Shown: positions 47,790-60,109 of the stretch, one piece after another
How positions within the stretch are numbered: position 1 is the stretch's first letter
Layout: each line of letters begins with the position of its first letter
Assembly: GCF_001641825.1 (NCBI RefSeq)
Contig: NZ_LRFH01000003.1
Location: 124,001 to 188,000, forward strand
Origin: Guyparkeria sp. WRN-7
GTDB lineage: Bacteria; Pseudomonadota; Gammaproteobacteria; Halothiobacillales; Halothiobacillaceae
Length of the DNA stretch: 64,000 nt
Direction of reading: 5' to 3'
Made by a program: the position numbers and the translations under genes
The notes under the pieces: generated by a model
What the model saw: the letters and a program-made list of their open reading frames with translations, nothing else
Database searches by the model: none
Told to the model about the DNA's origin: nothing

Positions 47790-48334
47790 GGAAAAATTCT
47801 CGACGTTTCTGCACCAATCGCGTCAGGCAACGGGCCGTGCGCGAGAGGTGACTTGACTTCAGGGAAACGTCCTGACGCGCACAGCCCGCCACCGCGCGCC
47901 GCGTGGTCGACGAGGACCGCGGACACGACAGCTCCTGCCCGGCCGCCAGCAGGCGGCACAGGACGGGAAGCGGCAGGGAAAGAAGCCAGGCTAGGCGCAT
48001 GAATTCAGGACGTAATAACCAAATGATCGTTTCTTGCCACTGTGAGCAGGCGGCAGCCCGAGGCTGGTCTCGCCGATCGAGCCCCGGGCCGGGTTGGCCG
48101 GCCGGGTCGCTCGAGGGCAAACGGGAAGGTCTGGCGCGCGGCGCCGACGGTCGAAACACCCGGGCACTCGCTGGCTGCCGTGGGTAGCGGGCACGGGCCG
48201 CACTACCTGACTTTTGCCACAGTGCGCTGATACTATCACATCCCCACCGGCCCACCGCCGCCAATCGACCCGTCGCCGACCGGCGCCGTGCATCACCTCT
48301 CCGGCCCCGGACACCGTCGCCAGCTAGCCATCAG
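47790..48334. other. Divergent rne-rluC intergenic region with probable rne leader
   Basis: These 545 bases hold no convincing gene. On the minus side this is the probable long 5' leader of rne; in E. coli the rne leader contains structured elements used for feedback control. A small hairpin (TCAGG / CCTGA, about 47859-47875) is visible. An AT-rich stretch at 48002-48035 may contain the rne promoter. On the plus side an extended -10-like TGATACTAT (48228-48236) is a candidate for rluC. Other parts look unstructured to me. Confidence 0.55.
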
Positions 48335-49378
48335 ATGTCAGTCGAAAAACACCAAGCCGCTCCGCAACAATCGCCCGACGATCGACCCCGCGTGCGCCAC
48401 GAGACGGTCGACGCCCGCAGCGACGGCCAGCGCCTGGACAACTTCCTGCTGCGCGAGCTCGGTGCCCAGCACGACAAGCAGCCACGGGCCCTGGTCTACC
48501 GGCTGATCCGCAAGGGCCAGGTGCGCGTCAACAAGAAGCGCGCCAAGCCCATGCAGCGCCTGCGTGACGGCGACATCGTGCGCATCCCGCCGGTGCGCGA
48601 CCTTCGTGGCGACCCGAACACCAACCGGCGCGATGCGCAAATTCCCGCCGGCTGGCTGGCGCGGGCCGAGACGCTGATCCGCCACGAGGACGATGCCCTG
48701 CTGGTGGTCGACAAGCCCGCCAGGCTGGCCGCCCATGCCGGCAGCGGCTACGACTTCGGTCTGATCGAACTGCTGCGTGCCGCCCGCCCCGACGCGGCCA
48801 TGCTGGAGCTGGTCCACCGTATCGACCGCGAGACCAGCGGCCTGATCGTCGTCGCCAAGTCGCGCGACACCTTGCTGGAATTGCAGGAGCAGTTCCGCCC
48901 GGAAGGGGCGGCAAAGAAACGTTACCTGGTGTTCTGTCACGGTCACTGGCGCGATGCGCACCAGACCATCAGCGCACCGCTGCGCAAGGACCAGGGCGAC
49001 GGGCGCGCCCACCAGGTAGTGGTGGACCCGCAGCACGGCAAGAGCGCCCGCACGGACTTCGAACGCCTCGGCACCAGCCACCGTGGCCCGGCAGTAAGCC
49101 TGATGGCCGCCACCCTGCACACCGGCCGGACCCACCAGATCCGCGTGCACTGCCGCCATGCCGGCCATCCGATCGTCGGCGACACGAAGTACGGCGATCG
49201 CGGCCTCGACCGGCCGCTGGCCCGTCGTCGACCCGGCCTGATGCTGCACGCCTACCGGCTCACGCTCAGCCATCCGGCTCACGGTGGTCGACTGACGATC
49301 ACCAGCCTGCCGCCGGAGGCGTGGCAACCGCTGCTCGACCGCGCCGGTTTGAGCGTCAAGGCCGCCGGCCAGGCCTGA
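48335..49378 (+). CDS. rluC: 23S rRNA pseudouridine synthase RluC
   Basis: This 347-residue enzyme isomerises uridines 955, 2504 and 2580 in 23S rRNA. An N-terminal S4-like domain (QRLDNFLLRELGAQ, YRLIRKGQVRVNKKRAKP) is followed by the catalytic RluA-type domain with HRIDRETSGLIVVAKS (catalytic Asp) and the C-terminal HTGRTHQIRVHCRHAGHPIVGD. Start at ATG 48335 (MSVEKHQ). The layout rluC-HAD hydrolase-sppA on the plus strand diverging from rne is the E. coli/pseudomonad order. Confidence 0.95.
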   Translation: MSVEKHQAAPQQSPDDRPRVRHETVDARSDGQRLDNFLLRELGAQHDKQPRALVYRLIRKGQVRVNKKRAKPMQRLRDGDIVRIPPVRDLRGDPNTNRRDAQIPAGWLARAETLIRHEDDALLVVDKPARLAAHAGSGYDFGLIELLRAARPDAAMLELVHRIDRETSGLIVVAKSRDTLLELQEQFRPEGAAKKRYLVFCHGHWRDAHQTISAPLRKDQGDGRAHQVVVDPQHGKSARTDFERLGTSHRGPAVSLMAATLHTGRTHQIRVHCRHAGHPIVGDTKYGDRGLDRPLARRRPGLMLHAYRLTLSHPAHGGRLTITSLPPEAWQPLLDRAGLSVKAAGQA

Positions 49379-49422
49379 TCACCGGGCTTGAAAAAACGGG
49401 CTGCGACCCGATAACCGCCTGC

Positions 49423-50178
49423 ATGAGCGCTTCCATGACCCCTTCAATGACACCCACGATGACCCAGTTAAACGACCTCCTCGTCCGCCCCGACCACCTG
49501 CGCACCATGCCGCGCCTGGTGGTGTTCGACTGGGACGGCACCCTGGCCGACTCCACCGGCCGTATCGTCACCGCCTTCCAGGAGGCGCTGACTTCGGTCG
49601 ACCGCCCGCCACTGCCCGACGAGTCGATCCGCGGCATCATCGGCCTGTCGCTGGCGAACGCCATTGCCGAACTGTTCCCCGACGAGAAGGACGACTTCCG
49701 CGAGGCGCTGGCCCAGGCCTATCACCGCTGCTACTTCGCCAACGAGGAACCGGTCGCGCTCTACCCCGAAGCCGAGACCCTGCTCAAGACGCTCGGCGAG
49801 GCCGGCTGCCTCCTTGCCGTGGCCACCGGCAAGTCGCGCCGCGGGCTGGATCGCGCCCTTGCGCAGACCGGCACGGCGGACTACTTTCACCACACGCTGA
49901 CCGCCGAGGAAACGCGTTCCAAGCCGCATCCGGACATGCTCGAGGGCATCCTCGACTACACCGGCAGCCTGCCGGGCGAGACCTGGATGGTGGGTGACAC
50001 CGACTTCGATCTGCTGATGGGGCGGAACGCCGGCACGCACGCAATCGGCATCACCCACGGCGCCCATCCGCGCGAGCGGCTCGCCGCCGCCCGACCGGAC
50101 TGGCTGATCGAGCGCCTGGCCCAGCTGCACGACGGCGAATGGCAGCCGGCGGAACCCAGCAAGCGTCCGGCCGTCTGA
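49423..50178 (+). CDS. HAD-superfamily phosphatase (Gph/PGP-like)
   Basis: This protein of about 251 residues has the HAD motifs FDWDGTLADSTG (nucleophile Asp and acid Asp), ATGKSRRG, a Lys in KPHPDML, and GDTDFDL at the end. The cap domain is of the phosphoglycolate phosphatase type; the substrate is unknown. Several Met codons open the frame (49423, 49438, 49459, 49507); I take 49423 without a convincing ribosome site, so the N terminus is uncertain. It lies 44 bases after rluC and 70 bases before sppA, an order common in gammaproteobacteria. Confidence 0.85.
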   Translation: MSASMTPSMTPTMTQLNDLLVRPDHLRTMPRLVVFDWDGTLADSTGRIVTAFQEALTSVDRPPLPDESIRGIIGLSLANAIAELFPDEKDDFREALAQAYHRCYFANEEPVALYPEAETLLKTLGEAGCLLAVATGKSRRGLDRALAQTGTADYFHHTLTAEETRSKPHPDMLEGILDYTGSLPGETWMVGDTDFDLLMGRNAGTHAIGITHGAHPRERLAAARPDWLIERLAQLHDGEWQPAEPSKRPAV

Positions 50179-50248
50179 CAGCCCGTCACCCGCACACGCC
50201 CGTGAAAGCGCCAGCGCGCCGGGCTCTCAATACCGGACCGAAATCATC

Positions 50249-51307
50249 ATGAGCCAGACCACCCCGCCAGACGACGTCCGCATCGACCCGCCCCACGAAC
50301 CGGGGCACACGCCGCGCGAACCGTCCGTCGACGAACGTCCGCCCCGCCGTGAAGCGGAACCGGACTGGGCCCGTGACGCGCTGCTGGACATGGCACGCCA
50401 CGGTCTGATCGAGCAGCGCCGCGCCCGGCGCTGGAAGGTATTCTTCCGCCTGGTGACGGTCGCGCTGGTGGTCTGGTCCCTGACGCTGTTCACCCTGCTG
50501 TTCACCGCCGGCAACCGCAGCGCACCGGGGCTGGGCAAGCCCTCCGCCGCGGTGATCGACATCTCCGGTCTGATCGCGACCGGTGAGACCACCGAGGCCC
50601 GCCGGGTGATCCCGCAGCTGGAGAAGGCCTTCGAGCAGGAGAACATCAAGGGCATCGTGCTGCGCATGAACACCCCGGGCGGTAGTCCGGTGCAGTCGAG
50701 CGCGATCTTCAACGCCATCCGCGAGCTCAAGGCCGATCATCCGGACAAGCCCGTCTACGCCGTGGCCGAGGACATGGCGGCCTCGGGCGGCTACTACATT
50801 GCGGCCGCGGCCGACGAGATCTACGCCAACCCGTCCTCGATCGTCGGCTCGATCGGCGTGCGCATGGACAGCTTCGGCTTCGTCGGCGCGATGGAGAAGC
50901 TCGGCATCGAACGCCGACTGCTGACCGCCGGCGAGAACAAGGCGATCGCCGACCCGTTCAGCCCGGCCGACCCGGAAGAGACCGACTATCTCAAGGGCGT
51001 ACTCGAGGAGATCCACGCCCAGTTCATCGAGGCGGTGAAGACCGGCCGCGGCGAGCGGCTCGCCGAGGACGAAGCGATCTTCTCCGGGCTGTTCTATACC
51101 GGCGAGACGGCGAAAGAGAAGGGCCTGATCGACGGCTTCGACAGCGTGCGCGGCGTGGTCCGCGACCGCATCGGTGTCGAGCAGCAGATCGACTTCACCC
51201 CGAGGCGCAACCGTCTTGAGGAGCTGCTGAGCACCACCGCCGACGAGTTCGGCAGCTCGCTCTCCGGCATGACCCGGGAGACGGCCACCCCGATGATGCT
51301 CCCCTGA
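50249..51307 (+). CDS. sppA: Signal peptide peptidase SppA (S49 family)
   Basis: This 352-residue inner-membrane protease degrades leftover signal peptides. One membrane segment is at about 66-86 (FFRLVTVALVVWSLTLFTLLF). The protease domain follows with IKGIVLRMNTPGGSPVQSSAIF and the catalytic Ser in MAASGGYYIA, with a Lys active base region downstream (NPSSIVGSIGV block). Length fits the short type (one protease domain). The C-terminal tail is polar. It is the last gene of rluC-HAD-sppA and ends right at the MITE-like element. The usual next genes (maf, yceD, rpmF, plsX) are not there. Confidence 0.93.
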   Translation: MSQTTPPDDVRIDPPHEPGHTPREPSVDERPPRREAEPDWARDALLDMARHGLIEQRRARRWKVFFRLVTVALVVWSLTLFTLLFTAGNRSAPGLGKPSAAVIDISGLIATGETTEARRVIPQLEKAFEQENIKGIVLRMNTPGGSPVQSSAIFNAIRELKADHPDKPVYAVAEDMAASGGYYIAAAADEIYANPSSIVGSIGVRMDSFGFVGAMEKLGIERRLLTAGENKAIADPFSPADPEETDYLKGVLEEIHAQFIEAVKTGRGERLAEDEAIFSGLFYTGETAKEKGLIDGFDSVRGVVRDRIGVEQQIDFTPRRNRLEELLSTTADEFGSSLSGMTRETATPMMLP

Positions 51308-51312
51308 GATAC

Positions 51313-51344
51313 AGGAAGGTCTGCACGAATCCGATACCGCTCTG
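51313..51344 (+). repeat. Left terminal inverted repeat of the MITE-like element
   Basis: This 32-base repeat begins AGGAAGGTCTGCACGAATCC and continues with GATACCGCTCTG. It is inverse to 51549-51580 with 2 mismatches. Its extension to 51352 is shared with the solo copy at 39555-39593. Confidence 0.75.
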
Positions 51345-51548
51345 CGTGCCTTGGGCCGGGCAGATGCAAGGCGTTCGTCCGCCACGGAAGGATGATTCCC
51401 TTTCCAAGGACGACAACGCAGCAGATGCCCGGCTCAAGGCGCGCCCTGCGGGGCGTGGCGAGTCGCCCGTGCTCCGCGTTGCGATGTCTTGGCGTGGCCA
51501 CCGGCACGCCGGCGACCTCACGCCTTGATCACGAACGACTCGCCAAGC

Positions 51549-51580
51549 CAGAGTGGCATCGGATTCGTGCAGACCTTCCT
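51549..51580 (-). repeat. Right terminal inverted repeat of the MITE-like element
   Basis: Reading on the minus strand it begins AGGAAGGTCTGCACGAATCC and continues with GATGCCACTCTG. It ends 28 bases before the clpS start. Confidence 0.75.
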
Positions 51581-51608
51581 GCCCGCCGCCTCGGGTTAGA
51601 CTGTGGCC

Positions 51609-51977
51609 ATGACCGAAAGACACACCCCCGACCATCCCGTCTACCCGCAGGTCGTCGCCGGGCCGCAGATCACGCGTCGCCCGCTCGAGACCGAAGAAGT
51701 CTCCGAGCAGGCGGTCAGTGACGAGCCCCCGATGTACCGGGTGCTCTTGTTGAACGACGATTTCACCCCCATGGATTTCGTTGTACAGGTGCTGATGCAG
51801 CTGTTCGGCATGAGCTTCGACCAGGCCAACGCCGTGATGCTGGAAGTGCACCACCATGGGCGCGGCGTCTGTGGCGAATTCACCCGCGAGATCGCCGAGA
51901 CACGCGTCAGCCAGGTCAATCAGATCGCCCGGGAACACGAGTACCCGCTGATGTGCGTGATGGAGCGCGCCGAATAG
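51609..51977 (+). CDS. clpS: ClpS, adaptor for ClpAP protease
   Basis: This 122-residue adaptor delivers N-degron substrates to ClpA. An extended N-terminal arm (about 1-35) is followed by the ClpS core [21 protein letters not shown], with [35 protein letters not shown], all conserved, and a final [12 protein letters not shown]. Slightly longer than E. coli ClpS (106) because of the arm. Start ATG 51609; an upstream GTG (51603) adds two codons. It is 114 bases before clpA, the usual clpSA order, in the same direction. The MITE-like element lies directly upstream. Confidence 0.96.
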   Translation: MTERHTPDHPVYPQVVAGPQITRRPLETEEVSEQAVSDEPPMYRVLLLNDDFTPMDFVVQVLMQLFGMSFDQANAVMLEVHHHGRGVCGEFTREIAETRVSQVNQIAREHEYPLMCVMERAE

Positions 51978-52091
51978 AAAATCCCTCACCCCGTTGGCAA
52001 CGCCGGAATCCGGCGTATCATCGGGAGACAGGCAACGGCCCGGCGGCAAGCCGGGACCGGGCCAACGCAGACTGACCGGAGGAGAGGATCG

Positions 52092-54383
<2,292 letters not shown>

Positions 54384-54408
54384 CGCCTCGAGGGAAGGAC
54401 CTCAACGC

Positions 54409-54438
54409 AAAACGGCGCCCTCTCGGGGCGCCGTTTTT
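54409..54438. terminator. Terminator after clpA, facing infA
   Basis: The stem AACGGCGCCC (54411-54420) / GGGCGCCGTT (54426-54435) has loop TCTCG, with T5 on the plus strand and A/T flanks on the other. It is 28 bases past the clpA stop and about 140 bases past the infA stop on the minus strand. Confidence 0.82.
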
Positions 54439-54577
54439 CATTGCGGCAGGCGACGTGCCGGCAAGTGGGACATACCCACCGCGCACAACCGCGCCTGCCA
54501 GGCTCGCGCTGGGCGCGGCCGGGGGATCGTCCGACGGGATCGGCGGTGGGCGGCTCGGCAGAGCGGCCGCCTCGGGA

Positions 54578-54796
54578 TCAGCGGGAGCGGAAGGAGATGC
54601 GACCCTTGGTCAGGTCGTAGGGGGTCAGCTGCACCGTGACCTTGTCGCCGGTCAGGATGCGGATGTAGTTCTTGCGCATGCGCCCGGAGATGTGGGCAGT
54701 CACCACGTGGCCGTTTTCCAGCTCGACCCGGAACATGGTGTTCGGCAGGGTGTCGATCACCACGCCCTGCATCTCGATGTAATCTTCTTTTGCCAT
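54578..54796 (-). CDS. infA: Translation initiation factor IF-1
   Basis: This 72-residue single S1/OB-fold factor binds the ribosomal A site during initiation. The sequence [20 protein letters not shown] to [23 protein letters not shown] is typical and its length is exact. AGAGGA lies 6 bases before the ATG at 54796. It is next to clpA in opposite orientation, as in E. coli and many relatives. A good promoter stands about 30 bases upstream of the ATG. Confidence 0.98.
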   Translation of the reverse strand: MAKEDYIEMQGVVIDTLPNTMFRVELENGHVVTAHISGRMRKNYIRILTGDKVTVQLTPYDLTKGRISFRSR

Positions 54797-54826
54797 AAAT
54801 CCTCTAGCGGGTTGAAATGGTGCGTG

Positions 54827-54855
54827 ATTATCGACGAAAACCGCGCCTGCGCCAA
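54827..54855 (-). promoter_or_regulatory. Promoter of infA
   Basis: On the minus strand TTGGCG (-35, 54850-54855) and GATAAT (-10, 54827-54832) are separated by 17 bases. It would give a leader of about 25 bases before infA. Confidence 0.65.
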
Positions 54856-54953
54856 GAAAAGCGCTCGATTCCGTCCATCCGACGGACAAGGGTGCCTGCC
54901 ATGGCGCGATATCGGCCGATAATCGATTGACCAAAACATATGAACGGAACGCA

Positions 54954-55535
54954 ATGAATCAAGCCCCCGACCTGATCGACGCCCTGATCGACCGCCATTC
55001 CACCCCGGCGACCTGCCTGGTCGAACCGGCACCGGAGGACGCCACCCTGCAGCGCATCCTGCAGGCGGCCGAGAGCGCCCCGGACCATGGCGGACTGCAT
55101 CCGTGGCGATTCCTGGTGATCGAGGGGGCGGCACTCGAACGGCTCGGCGACCTGTTCGTCGACGCGATGCAGAAGAAGGACCCGGCGGCGAGCGAGGCCA
55201 CGCTGGAACGCGAGCGTGTGCGTGCTCATCGAGCGCCGATGATCATCGCCGCGATCGCCCGCGAGGAACCGGGACACCCCAAGATCCCCGAAATCGAGCA
55301 GCTGCTCGCCGCCGGCGCCGCGACGCAGCAGCTGCTGCTCGCCGCCCAGGCCGCCGGCTTCGGCGCGATCTGGCTGACCGGCCTGCGCGTCTACGACCGC
55401 AACGTCATGCGCGGGCTGGGGCTGGCCGACGACGAACGCCTGATCGGCATGATCAATGTCGGCAGCATCAAGGAGGGCGCCCCGACCCGCGGCAAGCCGC
55501 GCCGGGAGGCCGTGATCGACCGCTGGTCCGGCTGA
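54954..55535 (+). CDS. Nitroreductase family protein (YdjA-like)
   Basis: This 193-residue FMN-dependent nitroreductase-fold protein shows [23 protein letters not shown], then [15 protein letters not shown] (FMN/phosphate site) and [19 protein letters not shown], as in the YdjA group. FMN-binding Arg and the short length (183 in E. coli YdjA) fit. Physiological substrate unknown. I chose the ATG at 54954; a longer start at 54927 lies before it. It is divergent from infA with a shared 157-base gap and lies about 100 bases upstream of glnS. Confidence 0.9.
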   Translation: MNQAPDLIDALIDRHSTPATCLVEPAPEDATLQRILQAAESAPDHGGLHPWRFLVIEGAALERLGDLFVDAMQKKDPAASEATLERERVRAHRAPMIIAAIAREEPGHPKIPEIEQLLAAGAATQQLLLAAQAAGFGAIWLTGLRVYDRNVMRGLGLADDERLIGMINVGSIKEGAPTRGKPRREAVIDRWSG

Positions 55536-55582
55536 ACCGGGCCCATTCGCGCCGAGCCCGCGGCGTACGGCGCGATTTTTCG

Positions 55583-55588
55583 TACAAT
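55583..55588 (+). promoter_or_regulatory. Candidate -10 element of glnS
   Basis: TACAAT lies 50 bases before the glnS ATG; no convincing -35 is present at 17 bases. It could be an activator-dependent promoter; otherwise glnS is read through from the nitroreductase gene. Confidence 0.35.
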
Positions 55589-55638
55589 GCCCGCTTCGTC
55601 CCCATCCACCCGAGCCAGTCGAGGCCAATCGAGCAAGC

Positions 55639-57351
<1,713 letters not shown>

Positions 57352-57376
57352 ACCGCCCCACCGATACGCGCGACAC

Positions 57377-57416
57377 AAAAAAAGCCGGCCCGGTTCTCCC
57401 CGGGCCGGCTTTTTTC
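57377..57416. terminator. Bidirectional terminator between glnS and the HiPIP gene
   Basis: The stem AGCCGGCCCG (57383-57392) / CGGGCCGGCT (57401-57410) has an 8-base interval, with A7 on the left and T6 on the right. It ends glnS (plus) and the HiPIP gene (minus). Confidence 0.9.
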
Positions 57417-57454
57417 GTCGGGTCGGCCGGATCAGACGACCGGCCCCGCTGGAC

Positions 57455-57799
57455 TCACCCCTTCACGTAGGAACTGCACCAGCCGGTGCCCTTGACGGCC
57501 TTGCCGCGGAAGATCGCGCACCCGCCCCAGCCGTCGCCGGCCTGGTCGGGCTTGTAGAGCGCGCAGTTGGCGCAGGTCTGCCCCGCCTGGTACGACGCGT
57601 GTTCGACGTCGCCGGCCTCGTGCTTGTAGTCGAGCGACTTGGCCATCGGATCGTCCTCCGAGAGCTCGACCAGGTCCTGGGCTCGGGCCGGCGCAATGGC
57701 CATCAGCGGAATGACCGCGGAGGCCAGCGCGCCGCCGACGAAGCGACGCCGGGAACGGTTGGTGAGTTGCTGGGTATCTCGGGATTGCTTGTCCGTCAC
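57455..57799 (-). CDS. High-potential iron-sulfur protein (HiPIP)
   Basis: This 114-residue periplasmic electron carrier has a Tat signal with twin arginine (SRRRFVGGALASAVIPLMAI) directing export of the folded cofactor protein. The mature part (about 70 residues from AQDLVELSEDDP) holds the [4Fe-4S] ligands C-X2-C-X14-C-X13-C (CANC, GGC, GWC), the aromatic Tyr in LDYKHEA and a final SSYVKG. HiPIPs carry electrons between bc1 complexes and photosynthetic reaction centres or terminal oxidases, and occur in purple sulfur bacteria and chemolithotrophs such as Halothiobacillus relatives. It is monocistronic. An inverted repeat (GTTAG-N6-CTAAC) lies about 70 bases upstream. Confidence 0.95.
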   Translation of the reverse strand: MTDKQSRDTQQLTNRSRRRFVGGALASAVIPLMAIAPARAQDLVELSEDDPMAKSLDYKHEAGDVEHASYQAGQTCANCALYKPDQAGDGWGGCAIFRGKAVKGTGWCSSYVKG

Positions 57800-57867
57800 G
57801 TTGTTTTCTCCCCTGCCTTGGTGGTTGCCACTCGACTGTAGCGCCCTTTTTCGGTGAAGGGAAACAC

Positions 57868-57883
57868 GTTAGAAAACGCTAAC
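57868..57883. promoter_or_regulatory. Inverted repeat upstream of the HiPIP gene
   Basis: GTTAG-AAAACG-CTAAC (57868-57872, 57879-57883) lies 69 bases before the HiPIP start in an AT-rich stretch and continues into CTAACTTGT. It resembles the palindrome before nemA (16326-16339), except that the spacer is 6 instead of 4. Candidate regulator binding site. Confidence 0.45.
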
Positions 57884-57931
57884 TTGTTCATTTAGCAACG
57901 GTTATCATTCGCCAGATGGTTCGCGTTTTCC

Positions 57932-58258
57932 TCACAGGATCCCCCAGCTCAGCAGCATGAGCAGCAACGCTGCGACCAGCAGCCAGCCGGCGAGCCGGCC
58001 GGATGAGTTCTGCTCCCGATCCTCCTGCTCCGATCCCGGTTCGGGCTCGCGCGACTCATAGGCCGCGATCACGCGCTCGGCACGCTCCGTGTCGCGCTCG
58101 TCGACCAGCATCACCCGGGCGAAGTCCTGCGGGGCGAGTTCGCCCACCGCCCCCTGCTGATAGAAACCGGCGACCTCGGCCTCGATACCCTCGGCATTGA
58201 GCATGCCGGCGACGATGTGCGCCTCGAGGATGTCGGCCGCCCGGTAGATGATCTTCAT
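57932..58258 (-). CDS. DUF2007 domain protein with C-terminal membrane anchor
   Basis: This 108-residue protein has a DUF2007 N-terminal part (about 1-70): IIYRAADILEAHIVAGMLNAEGIEAEVAG, VMLVDERDTERAERVIAAY. DUF2007 is a small ligand- or partner-binding fold, called putative signal transducing. It is followed by a polar linker (EPEPGSEQEDREQ) and a C-terminal membrane helix (LAGWLLVAALLLMLLSWGIL), so it is tail-anchored in the inner membrane. The ATG at 58258 starts the domain. It is divergent from purM, with 113 bases between. Function unknown. Confidence 0.85.
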   Translation of the reverse strand: MKIIYRAADILEAHIVAGMLNAEGIEAEVAGFYQQGAVGELAPQDFARVMLVDERDTERAERVIAAYESREPEPGSEQEDREQNSSGRLAGWLLVAALLLMLLSWGIL

Positions 58259-58371
58259 GTCCGCTCCGTTCGATGAAATTGCCGCCGGCTCCGCGCCGCC
58301 CGGGGAGGCGCCAGACGCCGAGATTGATGTAGACTACGCGCCATTCCATTCCAAGCATTCAGCCTACCGCC

Positions 58372-59409
58372 ATGACCCAGGAAAACACCCCCCTGACCTA
58401 CCGCGACGCGGGCGTCGACATCGATGCCGGCAACAGCCTGGTCGACCGCATCAAGCCCGCGGTCAAGCGCACCCAGCGCCCCGAGGTCATGGGCGGCCTG
58501 GGCGGTTTCGGCGGCCTGTTCGCGCTCGACACATCGAAATTCAAGCAGCCGGTGCTGGTCTCGGGCACCGACGGCGTGGGCACCAAGCTGCGCCTGGCGA
58601 TCGACCTGAACAGGCATGACCAGATCGGCATCGATCTGGTCGCCATGTGCGTCAACGACATCCTGGTCACCGGCGCCGAGCCGCTGTTCTTCCTCGACTA
58701 CTACGCCACCGGCAAGCTCGAGGTCGACGTGGCCGCGCAGGTGGTCGAGGGTATTGCCGAGGGCTGCTCGCAGGCCGGCTGTGCACTGATCGGCGGCGAG
58801 ACCGCCGAGATGCCGTCGATGTACGAGCACGGTGACTACGACCTGGCCGGCTTCGCCGTCGGCGCGGTCGAGAAGGACCAGCTGATCGACGGCTCGAAGG
58901 TGGCCGCCGGCGACAAGCTGGTCGCCCTGCCCGCCTCCGGCCCGCACGCCAACGGCTACTCGCTGATCCGCAAGATCATCGAGCGCGCCCAGCCGGACTG
59001 GAACACCGCCGAGGGTCAGCAGCTGCTCGACCAGCTGCTCGCCCCGACCCGCATCTACGCGCGTGCCGTGGCCGCACTGGCCGAGCAGGTCGACATCCAC
59101 GCGATGAGCCACATCACCGGCGGCGGGCTGACCGAGAACCTGCCGCGCGTCTTCCCCGACGAGCTGGCCGCGAGCATCGACTGGTCGAGCTGGGAGCGTC
59201 CGGTGGTGTTCGACTGGCTCGCCGAGCAGGGCAATGTCCAGATTGCGGAGATGCGCCGCACCTTCAACAACGGCGTGGGCATGGTGGTGATCGTCGCCGC
59301 CGAGCAGGCCGACAAGGCCGTCTCGGCCATGCAGGCGGCCGGCGAGAAGGCCTGGGTGATCGGCGAGATCGTCGAGCGGGGTAACGGCGACGCCGTCACC
59401 TACCGCTAA
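58372..59409 (+). CDS. purM: Phosphoribosylaminoimidazole synthase (AIR synthetase)
   Basis: This 345-residue ATP-dependent enzyme forms the imidazole ring in purine synthesis. The signatures are clear: [71 protein letters not shown] and [17 protein letters not shown]. Length equals E. coli PurM (345). It overlaps purN by 1 base (TAATG), so the pair is coupled; the purM-purN order is standard. A TAGACT-like -10 (58332) is the only promoter hint. Confidence 0.98.
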   Translation: MTQENTPLTYRDAGVDIDAGNSLVDRIKPAVKRTQRPEVMGGLGGFGGLFALDTSKFKQPVLVSGTDGVGTKLRLAIDLNRHDQIGIDLVAMCVNDILVTGAEPLFFLDYYATGKLEVDVAAQVVEGIAEGCSQAGCALIGGETAEMPSMYEHGDYDLAGFAVGAVEKDQLIDGSKVAAGDKLVALPASGPHANGYSLIRKIIERAQPDWNTAEGQQLLDQLLAPTRIYARAVAALAEQVDIHAMSHITGGGLTENLPRVFPDELAASIDWSSWERPVVFDWLAEQGNVQIAEMRRTFNNGVGMVVIVAAEQADKAVSAMQAAGEKAWVIGEIVERGNGDAVTYR

Positions 59410-60086
59410 TGGCAGCCGCAGGCAAAGCCAGAGAGAAGGCCAGGCTGGCCGTCCTGGCCTCCGGCAACGGCTCGAATTTCCAGGCGATCATCGATGCCTG
59501 CGAGAGCGGCCGGCTGGACGCCGAGATCGTGCTGCTGGTCGTCAATCGCCCCGGCGCCTATGCGCTGGAGCGCGCCGCCGATCACGGCATCCCCACCCGG
59601 CTGATCGACCACAAGGCCTACGCCGACCGCGATAGCTTCGATGCGGCACTCGCCGAGGCACTCGACGAGGCAAGGCCCGACTGGATCATCATGGCCGGCT
59701 TCATGCGCATCCTCACCGATGCCTTCGTCGAGCGTTTTCTGGGCCGGCTGATCAATATCCATCCCTCGCTTCTGCCCAAGTACCCCGGCCTGGACACGCA
59801 TGCCCGGGCGCTGGAGGCCGGCGACCGTCAGCACGGCGCGACGGTGCATTTCGTCACCCCGACCGTCGACGACGGCCCGCCGATCGTGCAGGGACGGCTC
59901 GAAATCTTCGACAACGACGATGTCGCCGCGCTCAAGCAGCGCATCCACGGCATCGAGCACCGCATCTACCCGCTCGCCATCGACTGGCTGGTCAAGGGCC
60001 AGATCGACTTCGACCGGGCCGCCGCCCAGACCAGCCCGGCGGTGGTCGACGCCTCCGGCGCCCTGATCGTCCCGCCCAGCCCCTGA
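59409..60086 (+). CDS. purN: Phosphoribosylglycinamide formyltransferase
   Basis: This 225-residue formyl-tetrahydrofolate-dependent enzyme makes FGAR from GAR. It starts [27 protein letters not shown] (P-loop-like GSGNGSN), with MAGFMRIL, NIHPSLLPKYPGLDTHARAL (catalytic Asn and His) and the later catalytic Asp in VDDGPPI. Slightly longer than E. coli PurN (212) at both ends. The start is the ATG overlapping the purM stop by one base. Convergent with the next gene, 23 bases apart. Confidence 0.97.
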   Translation: MAAAGKAREKARLAVLASGNGSNFQAIIDACESGRLDAEIVLLVVNRPGAYALERAADHGIPTRLIDHKAYADRDSFDAALAEALDEARPDWIIMAGFMRILTDAFVERFLGRLINIHPSLLPKYPGLDTHARALEAGDRQHGATVHFVTPTVDDGPPIVQGRLEIFDNDDVAALKQRIHGIEHRIYPLAIDWLVKGQIDFDRAAAQTSPAVVDASGALIVPPSP

Positions 60087-60109
60087 GCAACAGCCTCTAA
60101 GCCACGCGG

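Larger units (their letters stand above)
51313..51580. mobile_element. MITE-like element with 32-bp terminal inverted repeats, 268 bp
   Basis: The first 32 bases (51313-51344) and the reverse complement of the last 32 (51580-51549) agree at 30 of 32 positions, 23 of them perfect from the outside (AGGAAGGTCTGCACGAATCCGAT). Between them are about 200 bases with no credible gene and weak internal complementarity (CAACGC at 51414 with GCGTTG at 51476). No clear target-site duplication is seen: the flanks are CTGAGATAC on the left and GCCCGC on the right. The terminal GGAAGGTC style resembles IS5-type ends, which I cannot verify. A solo copy of the left end lies at 39555-39593. The element is probably non-autonomous. 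Confidence 0.7.
51308..51608. other. Intergenic region between sppA and clpS, occupied by a MITE-like element
   Basis: Nearly the whole region (51313-51580) is the inverted-repeat element described separately. Outside it only 28 bases precede the clpS ATG, with a TAGACT -10-like hexamer (51597-51602). Confidence 0.7.

Noticed and set aside
47713-48314. Minus-strand open frames in the rne-rluC gap
   Set aside because: They lack ribosome sites and protein-like composition; the region is better read as the leader of rne.
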